The position numbers and the translations under genes are program-made. The notes beneath the pieces were generated by a model. The model searched no databases, was not told the DNA's origin, and was given only the letters and a program-made list of their open reading frames with translations. DNA of 21,234 bases from JBBIWA01 sp037439425 (GTDB lineage Bacteria > Acidobacteriota > Blastocatellia > RBC074), in NCBI GenBank assembly GCA_037439425.1, contig JBBIWA010000088.1:1-21234 (forward strand), written 5' to 3'. Shown one piece after another: positions 16,286-21,234 of the stretch; position 1 is the stretch's first letter, and every line of letters begins with the position of its first letter.

Positions 16286-16954
16286 TTGGAGCTTGCCACT
16301 ATGACGCCAACTATCACCTGCTTTCGATCACCCAGGCGTGGCAGGGACAGAGCTTCACCTGGGCGAGTTTCAGTTACAGTGAGCTTGATGATTCAAACCA
16401 ACTTCGAGTCTGGCCTGTATGTGAATGGCCCGGCCAATGGCAGTGTCATTCCGGTACTCTCTTACATTGTCACGCACAATGGGGCAGGGGCGCGTTACAC
16501 CTTCGTGTATAATTCCTACGGTCAGGTCAATGCCATCTGGCGTTATGGAGCTGAGAACAATCAGCGCACGGCGAGGGTTTACAACTACAATCTGAGCGGG
16601 CCGCTATCGGATTGTCCCCGGTTTTACTCTCGCCAGGATTGGGCCTATGAATGGATAGACAACACGCCGGGCCCGACCAACTGGGTCTATACTAATTTTC
16701 AGTTCGATCAGAGCGATGCGAACGGGAGATATGGTCAAGTGACGCTGCCGGATGGGACGATCCATAAAGAGTACTTTGCGACTTCAGGCTGGCAGCGTGG
16801 GTTGACCACCCGAACTGAGACCTGGGTTGAGGGGGTGAAGAAGAAATGGGCGACGTTCAGTTGGGAGCATTCAGGCACTGCCACGGTGCAGAAGAATCCG
16901 CGGGTGAATGAAACCAACGTCTACGATGATGCAGGCAATCGTCGCCGTCGGTAG
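16286..16954 (+). pseudogene. RHS fragment, N-terminal domain piece
   Basis: Recognisable RHS-family sequence begins around base 16390 (IQTNFESGLYVNGPANG) and runs through VLSYIVTHNGAG, YGQVNAIWRYGAE and YGQVTLPDGTIHKEYF to YDDAGNRRR, where a TAG ends it. Residues before ~35 read in the wrong frame. This is part of the 15668-19910 pseudogene; an automatic caller may list it as a separate gene. Confidence 0.65.
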
Positions 16955-16968
16955 GACGGCTGGAGCGA

Positions 16969-18597
16969 GTGACGAACGCAGTGAACGGGGCCTACACGCG
17001 CTACAACTATGCCAATAATCACTACTACGTGCAGAGCTACACGACGATTAATGATCTGAATCCAGCCAACGAGTTCTATACGATCACGCTCTTTGATGGG
17101 GCTGATCGGGTGCGGGCAGTGGTCAGGGATCATCCGAGCAGTGCCGGTGGGTACAGTTCGGGGTACAATGTCTACGACACGATGGGCCGCTTAGTGCAGC
17201 AGTCGAATCCGACCGAGATCAATAGCTGGTGGGCGCCCTCGGGAGATGATGCGGCAGGGTATGTCTGGAGCCAGCAGGCATATGCTTGGCAAGGGCGACC
17301 GACCATCTTCACCAATCAGGATGGGACGACGCGGAGCATCGGTTGTGGGGGTTGCGGCTGCGCAGGTGGTACAGTGGTGACCTTCACCGATGAAGTGGGG
17401 CGTAAGCAGAAGAGCTTTTATGATGTGTTAGGGCGAGTGTGGAAGACGCAAAGCTTCAATTGGGACGGGGTGACGGTCTACTCGACGACCATCACCAGCT
17501 ACAACGCGCGAGATCAGGTGACTGAGGTGAAGACCTATCAAGGCACAGAGACGAGTGACTGTCCGGATGGGGGTTGTCAAAAGACTATCTTGGAGTATGA
17601 TGGGCACGGGCGGTTGTGGCGGCGCTGGCTGCCGATCTATCAGGCTTCGAGTTTAGATCCGAACTTCGTGCCGAGCGCGACGCCATATGATCAGTATGAG
17701 TACTCGGCAGATGACCAGATGCTGAGAGTGACTGACCCGCGTGGGGCGAGTCAGAGTTTCAGCTACAATGCGCGGCATCTGATGAGCGCGATCAGCTATA
17801 GCTCACCCGACCCTAATCAGATTCCACTGCTAGGGAATGTGACTTTCAGCTATGATGAAGCAGGTAATCGCACCTCGATGACTGATGGGTTGGGGTCAGT
17901 CAGCTATGCCTACAATACACTGGACCAGATGACTTCAAAGACGCGGACATTCACGGGAGTCGGCTCTTTCACGCTCAACTACACCTACCATCTCGGCGGA
18001 CAACTCAGCAGCCTCACTGACCCCTTCAATGCCCGGATTGATTATACTTATGACCGAGCTGGACGGCTGCAGAGAGTGGCCGGCACTGGATTTCTTGGCA
18101 CTCAGGTCTACGTAGATAACATCACTTACCGAGCCTGGGGTGGGACGAAAGTGGTCGCTTACAGCAGTCAGGAGATGGCGCAAATAACTTATACCCCGAG
18201 GATGCAGCCAGCCCATTACGAATTGACCAACAAAGCCAGCGCCAACTATCAATATCACCAGGATGGCAGACTCAGTGAAGTCATTGGCTTGAGCGACGCC
18301 AAGCTGCATCAGCAGTTCACTTATGACCAGGTGGAAAGAATAGAGACTGCTCAGGCCGATGGCGGTGGGGTTGCTCCGCAACAGTATAATAACCTCTATG
18401 GCTACGATGCCTTCAGCAACCAGACTGATCGGCAAAGCAGTTATTGGTTCAGTTCTGGCCTAGGCTATCACGCCACCTACCAAAACAACCGGATTAGCTG
18501 GGCCAATCAGTCGGGGACGGAATTGCGCACCAGCTATGATCAGAGCGGACAGCTGCTGCAAGTAGAGCAGAATCCTTATGGCAGCGGCTGGCAATAG
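16969..18597 (+). CDS. RHS YD-repeat core fragment
   Basis: An open frame of 542 codons with at least seven YD-type repeats: YDTMGRLVQQSNP, YDVLGRVWKTQ, YDGHGRLWRRW, YDEAGNRTSMTD, YNTLDQMTSKT, YDRAGRLQRV, YHQDGRLSEV. These form the beta-cage of RHS/Tc-toxin-like proteins. Near residue 126 is a Cys cluster, CGGCGCAGG. The GTG at 16969 has no ribosome site and the same frame extends back to 16951 (VGRLERVTNAV), so it is an internal piece, not an independent gene. It stops at TAG 18595; the frame continues GPFRYDVRGEVIGEG for another ~58 codons, so the stop looks like a CAG-to-TAG change. Part of the pseudogene. Confidence 0.7.
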   Translation: MTNAVNGAYTRYNYANNHYYVQSYTTINDLNPANEFYTITLFDGADRVRAVVRDHPSSAGGYSSGYNVYDTMGRLVQQSNPTEINSWWAPSGDDAAGYVWSQQAYAWQGRPTIFTNQDGTTRSIGCGGCGCAGGTVVTFTDEVGRKQKSFYDVLGRVWKTQSFNWDGVTVYSTTITSYNARDQVTEVKTYQGTETSDCPDGGCQKTILEYDGHGRLWRRWLPIYQASSLDPNFVPSATPYDQYEYSADDQMLRVTDPRGASQSFSYNARHLMSAISYSSPDPNQIPLLGNVTFSYDEAGNRTSMTDGLGSVSYAYNTLDQMTSKTRTFTGVGSFTLNYTYHLGGQLSSLTDPFNARIDYTYDRAGRLQRVAGTGFLGTQVYVDNITYRAWGGTKVVAYSSQEMAQITYTPRMQPAHYELTNKASANYQYHQDGRLSEVIGLSDAKLHQQFTYDQVERIETAQADGGGVAPQQYNNLYGYDAFSNQTDRQSSYWFSSGLGYHATYQNNRISWANQSGTELRTSYDQSGQLLQVEQNPYGSGWQ

Positions 18598-18773
18598 AGT
18601 GACGGCCCGTTCCGCTACGATGTCCGGGGAGAGGTGATCGGAGAGGGAGTCGTGAGCGCTGAGAATCCTGCCCAGTCGCGCTTCTTTGATGGCGACGGCA
18701 AGAGAGTGAAAGAGGTCATCGGTGGGGTGACAGAGCGTTACTACCTAGTGTCGAGTGTGTTGGGGGCCAGATT

Positions 18774-19910
18774 GTGACGACGATAGGAGTTGCCGGGAAT
18801 AAGATTGAGACCGAGGTCTATGCGGCTGGGGAGATCATCGCCACGCAATGTGTGAGCTGTGGGGCCAACGGTCAGGATCTGGTCAAGGTGCACCGCCGCG
18901 ATGCGCATCGGACCTTGGATTTGTCGCTAGGTGCGATCTATATGATGGATCCGCTGGGAGTGAGAGCGCAACCTGTGAGCCAGGAGCAGATCAAAGGTGG
19001 GCAGGGGCAGCAACCGCCGCCGATCAACCCAGGGAGCTATCACGCGGCTGCCACGGCAGATGTCTTCGGTACGCCCAACAATGCGCTCAAATGCCGGCTG
19101 GATGGGACGCCAGTGCCGTGCGAGCGGTTTTTCCGTGCGGCAGGCAATGGAGCGGTCAGTCAGGTAGCAGTCTCAACAACTGGGGGAATGGGTGGAGTGG
19201 GCGGAAACAGAGGGATAGTGATGGGGGTTTTGATCAACCTGGCGAGCCAGGTCAATGGAGAGCGACGGCTAAATCCGGACTACGACCCGGATTTTCCTGA
19301 ACTGGCTCCGAAGTACCTTTCTGCAAGCTTAGATGCTTTTTTCCTACCAGATCGTGAGCAAGATAGTCAACAATTGTCACCGTGTCTTCGGGAGGTACTC
19401 CGACAGTTTTTCCCACAGCAAACTATTCAGGGTAAAAGCTATTCTCCAGTGGATGATGCTAGGTTCAAGGCTGGCATACCGTGGCTTTATAAGAACACGA
19501 CTGACCCTGTCGCGATAACTATCGGACTTTACGATATTTATTACGACAGCGACTGCGTCGGTATAAATGGTGGAACGGCATTCAGTTTAACAACGATCAT
19601 AGAGGATGTAGCCCATGCTGAGCAATTTCTTAATTTATGGAAAAGCATCGAGCACTCGATTAGGGACGGGAAATATCTTATGCATTATGCCAATTATGAA
19701 GACGCTAAATTCGACTGGAAGATATATTACGCCTGGGAAGCTGCGAAATCAGGTTTTTCCTACAATAATTTGGTTGAGAGAGAGACCAAGAAAAAAGTTG
19801 TTGACATTATGAATAGGTTGGTAATAGCAGATGCAGCAATCAATGGAGGGAAAATATGCGGATTCAACTTGTACCCTTGGGATTCGGAAAAGTTTCTTCC
19901 GGGTCAGTAA
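18774..19910 (+). CDS. RHS C-terminal fragment with variable zincin-like tip
   Basis: An open frame of 378 codons, joined to the upstream RHS frame by a shift near 18765. Residues 1-90 are conserved RHS end sequence (YAAGEIIATQC, HRTLDLSLGAIYMMDPLG). A Pro/Gly-rich linker follows, with CRLDGTPVPCERFF and GGMGGVGGNRG. From about residue 180 (base ~19310) the DNA becomes AT-richer and the tip begins. It contains DPVAITIGLYDIYY, then TTIIEDVAHAEQFLNLW and YNNLVERETKK, which align by eye with the ITFGN, HELTHVQQY and NPFExEA blocks of DUF4157-like zincins. Here HExxH is EDVAH (19602-19616), so metal catalysis is doubtful. The tip may be a toxin domain or a non-enzymatic relative. The start codon may be artificial. 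Confidence 0.65.
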   Translation: MTTIGVAGNKIETEVYAAGEIIATQCVSCGANGQDLVKVHRRDAHRTLDLSLGAIYMMDPLGVRAQPVSQEQIKGGQGQQPPPINPGSYHAAATADVFGTPNNALKCRLDGTPVPCERFFRAAGNGAVSQVAVSTTGGMGGVGGNRGIVMGVLINLASQVNGERRLNPDYDPDFPELAPKYLSASLDAFFLPDREQDSQQLSPCLREVLRQFFPQQTIQGKSYSPVDDARFKAGIPWLYKNTTDPVAITIGLYDIYYDSDCVGINGGTAFSLTTIIEDVAHAEQFLNLWKSIEHSIRDGKYLMHYANYEDAKFDWKIYYAWEAAKSGFSYNNLVERETKKKVVDIMNRLVIADAAINGGKICGFNLYPWDSEKFLPGQ

Positions 19911-20042
19911 ATTTGAGAGCTATTAGCTAATCAAGGCATCAGGCCTTAGCACAGACACAGTGATTGACCTGTAGCTTAAAGTGATAGATAGTTAACTGCC
20001 AAAGCTCATCAATCCTGTCTATGGCGACTTAGTAGGTGTATT

Positions 20043-20051
20043 AAGGAGGGG
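20043..20051 (+). promoter_or_regulatory. Shine-Dalgarno deciding a TTG start
   Basis: AAGGAGGGG lies about 5 nt before TTG 20057-20059 and is close to a perfect anti-16S match. It supports the TTG as the start of the lipoprotein gene. Confidence 0.75.
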
Positions 20052-20056
20052 TAGAA

Positions 20057-20527
20057 TTGAGAAATGTAGTTTTTATTTTGCTGTTATCTTCCGTTTCACT
20101 GTTTACAGCCTGCTCATACTTCACAGACTTCGTCGTGGTCAATGAGTCAGATCATCCTGTTGAGGTTAGGTATAAGGTTAAGAATTTCCCCGGCGAGCCT
20201 CTTGAGCTGACTGGAGCAGCCGCTACGATGACAATTTCACGATTACGTGCTGGGAATAAAGAGTGGAGAAAATTGTTCGATGCGCGGCACCAGCTTGATC
20301 GTGAGAATCGAACAATCGCAGTGCGCGTTAGTTCAAAAGAAGCTTTACGAGTCACAAGCATTCATAGAATAGGAGGGCAGATCGACGATGCTGAAGAAGC
20401 AATATCCTTCCCTATCGAGGAAATCTCCGTTATTGGGGTATGTGGTGAAATCAGAGTTCAAGGTAGACAAGCACACAAAATCTTTGTAGCAGAGTCAAAT
20501 AGATTATACACCTTAACGTATAAGTGA
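20057..20527 (+). CDS. lipoprotein, candidate immunity protein for the RHS tip
   Basis: A 156-residue predicted lipoprotein. A hydrophobic signal (VVFILLLSSVSLF) ends in the lipobox LFTAC with lipidated C19; Ser at +2 would favour the outer membrane by the E. coli rule. The mature part starts YFTDFVVVNESDHPVEVRY and is beta-rich, with no enzyme motif that I recognise. I recall similar 'VVNESD.P.EVRY' proteins beside RHS genes in Acidobacteria, without known function. It lies 146 bases after the RHS tip, on the same strand and in the same AT-richer segment, as an immunity gene would. It could instead be an unrelated envelope lipoprotein. TTG start, strongly supported by the ribosome site. Confidence 0.75.
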   Translation: MRNVVFILLLSSVSLFTACSYFTDFVVVNESDHPVEVRYKVKNFPGEPLELTGAAATMTISRLRAGNKEWRKLFDARHQLDRENRTIAVRVSSKEALRVTSIHRIGGQIDDAEEAISFPIEEISVIGVCGEIRVQGRQAHKIFVAESNRLYTLTYK

Positions 20528-20592
20528 GTTACTTAAAAGTGACGGGTCAAAGCATAACAAATCACATCGCAAGCCTATCAATCCGGATCGAG

Positions 20593-20916
20593 CTAGCTCC
20601 TTTGAGCTAACAACGAAACTACCTCTCTCTTCCTTGAGCTACCAGCTGCACTCGCAATCCGGTAGCTCAAGCAGCTCGCCGGAGCCTGCTCCAGCTTCTT
20701 TTTGCAATGCGCCTCCAGCCGCTTGTACTGCTCCTGGTAGGCCTCTTCGATGAAGCGTTGCTTGAGAGCGAACAAACTCGCTCCTGACCCCGGCTCTAAC
20801 TCTAACCCATAGAGCCGCAGCAACGTGTCCTTTCGGCAATCGCCTGTTGACAGGCTCGCGCGGCTTATGATCGAGCTTCTTAACCTCCTGCGGCCGCCGC
20901 TACCTGGATTCGCCAA
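20593..20916 (-). CDS. hypothetical helical protein or gene remnant
   Basis: A 107-codon frame. Its middle (DTLLRLYGLELEPGSG, then ALKQRFIEEAYQEQYKRLEA) reads as a plausible amphipathic helix rich in Glu, Gln and Lys, while both ends look random. I do not recognise the family. No good ribosome site precedes the ATG at 20916. It could be a remnant of the gene whose end lies at 21089-21232, or chance. Confidence 0.25.
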   Translation of the reverse strand: MANPGSGGRRRLRSSIISRASLSTGDCRKDTLLRLYGLELEPGSGASLFALKQRFIEEAYQEQYKRLEAHCKKKLEQAPASCLSYRIASAAGSSRKREVVSLLAQRS

Positions 20917-21088
20917 GCGTTCGTGATTTGTGACCGCCCTTTCCTCTATCGTTTCCAGCGATGCAAGATCTTAACTTTGGAGATATTGAGATAGATTCGA
21001 TTCCTGACGAACTCTGCTTGAACTCGAAGCCTGCTTCGATCAGTGGCGGGCAAACCGCAAATCCCAGTCCGAACCCATCCCTGATCAA

Positions 21089-21232
21089 CTACAACGACCC
21101 GACCGAGAGCGCCTCACTCTCGCTCGTCTCATCCTTGGACTTCTCCTTCTTCACGGTTCCCACCAGATCCTTCGCGGCGGCATCAGTATCGCCGACCTCA
21201 TCCTTCTTCTCGTCATTCTTCTTCTCCTCATC
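21089..21232 (-). CDS. C-terminal end of a charged protein leaving the window
   Basis: The minus-strand frame entering from the right edge encodes 47 residues before TAG (21089-21091). It starts DEEKKNDEKKDEVGDTDAA and is very rich in Lys, Glu and Asp, like a disordered C-terminal tail. The plus strand is also open from 20961 (MQDLNFGDIEIDSIPDE onwards) but reads Ser/Phe-rich over the same bases, which looks like the mirror of a Lys/Glu tail. The strand is therefore a preference, not a certainty. Confidence 0.35.
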   Translation of the reverse strand, partial: DEEKKNDEKKDEVGDTDAAAKDLVGTVKKEKSKDETSESEALSVGSL

Positions 21233-21234
21233 CT

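Larger units (their letters stand above)
15668..19910 (+). pseudogene. exported RHS/YD-repeat protein gene, broken
   Basis: GTG 15668 follows AGGAGG (15656-15661) with 6 nt spacing and begins a signal peptide (LRFLSLLLSFTLLISGLPLA). The N-terminal region is then cut by TAA 15833-15835 (same frame continues NLPNLDQARRTEHKPP) and TGA 16067-16069. A frameshift near 16205 precedes GDPVAARLDPHNRIGTPG. Near 16303, NFNWSLP jumps straight to YDANYHLLSITQAWQG, an apparent deletion with frame change. Another shift is near 16385, before IQTNFESGLYVNGPANG. TAG 16952-16954 sits where YDDAGNRRR jumps to VGRLERVTNAV, a second apparent deletion. TAG 18595-18597 and a frameshift near 18765 (LGG to QIVTTIG) split the C-terminal part. 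I recall intact homologues in Blastocatellia being far longer in these places. Neighbouring genes are intact, which argues against general sequencing error. Confidence 0.75.

Noticed and set aside
16067..18597. Stop-codon reassignment as the explanation for RHS stops
   Set aside because: TAA, TGA and TAG all interrupt, together with frameshifts and gaps, while neighbouring genes use normal stops.

Overview
The window looks like a metagenomic contig from an Acidobacteriota bacterium, probably class Blastocatellia. The clues are an Oar-type TonB-dependent receptor with an N-terminal carboxypeptidase-like regulatory domain, a DUF5916 outer-membrane barrel protein, an RHS protein of a type I associate with that class, and gene-poor stretches filled with short palindromic repeats. 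Placement rests on recalled family resemblance; no rRNA or other marker gene is present.

Layout. 1-2233: 3' part of a DUF5916 barrel gene whose first ~300 bases are much more GC-rich and unrelated in character. The two parts meet in a 60-base GGT/GGC tract, so the 5' end may be a false assembly join. 2343-2798 (-): small EamA-like membrane protein. 2799-3022: gap with an inverted REP-like pair. 3023-6163 (-): large TonB-dependent receptor. 6329-8268 (+): a coupled pair of DUF3311 small membrane protein and sodium:solute symporter. 8265-9407 (-): iron-containing alcohol dehydrogenase, convergent with the symporter and sharing the four bases CTAG. 9568-11943 (+): a di-haem cytochrome c peroxidase/MauG-type domain fused to a right-handed parallel beta-helix. 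11944-13606: 1.66 kb without genes, holding heptamer repeats, a 36-bp duplication and several families of short hairpin repeats. 13607-14965 (-): MFS transporter.

14966-15667: gap with only faint remnants. 15668-19910 (+): an exported RHS/YD-repeat gene broken by stops, frameshifts and at least two apparent internal deletions. Its last part is an AT-richer variable tip resembling a zincin (DUF4157-like) domain with the HExxH motif changed to EDVAH. 20057-20527 (+): a lipoprotein in the same AT-richer segment, a candidate immunity partner. 20528-21234: weakly coding sequence, including the likely charged C-terminus of a minus-strand gene leaving the window.

Function. The receptor (outer membrane), symporter (inner membrane), dehydrogenase and extracytoplasmic haem protein could together import and oxidise a small organic compound, but only adjacency supports this. 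The most unusual items are the peroxidase-beta-helix fusion, the RHS tip with its lipoprotein neighbour, and the dense repeat region.
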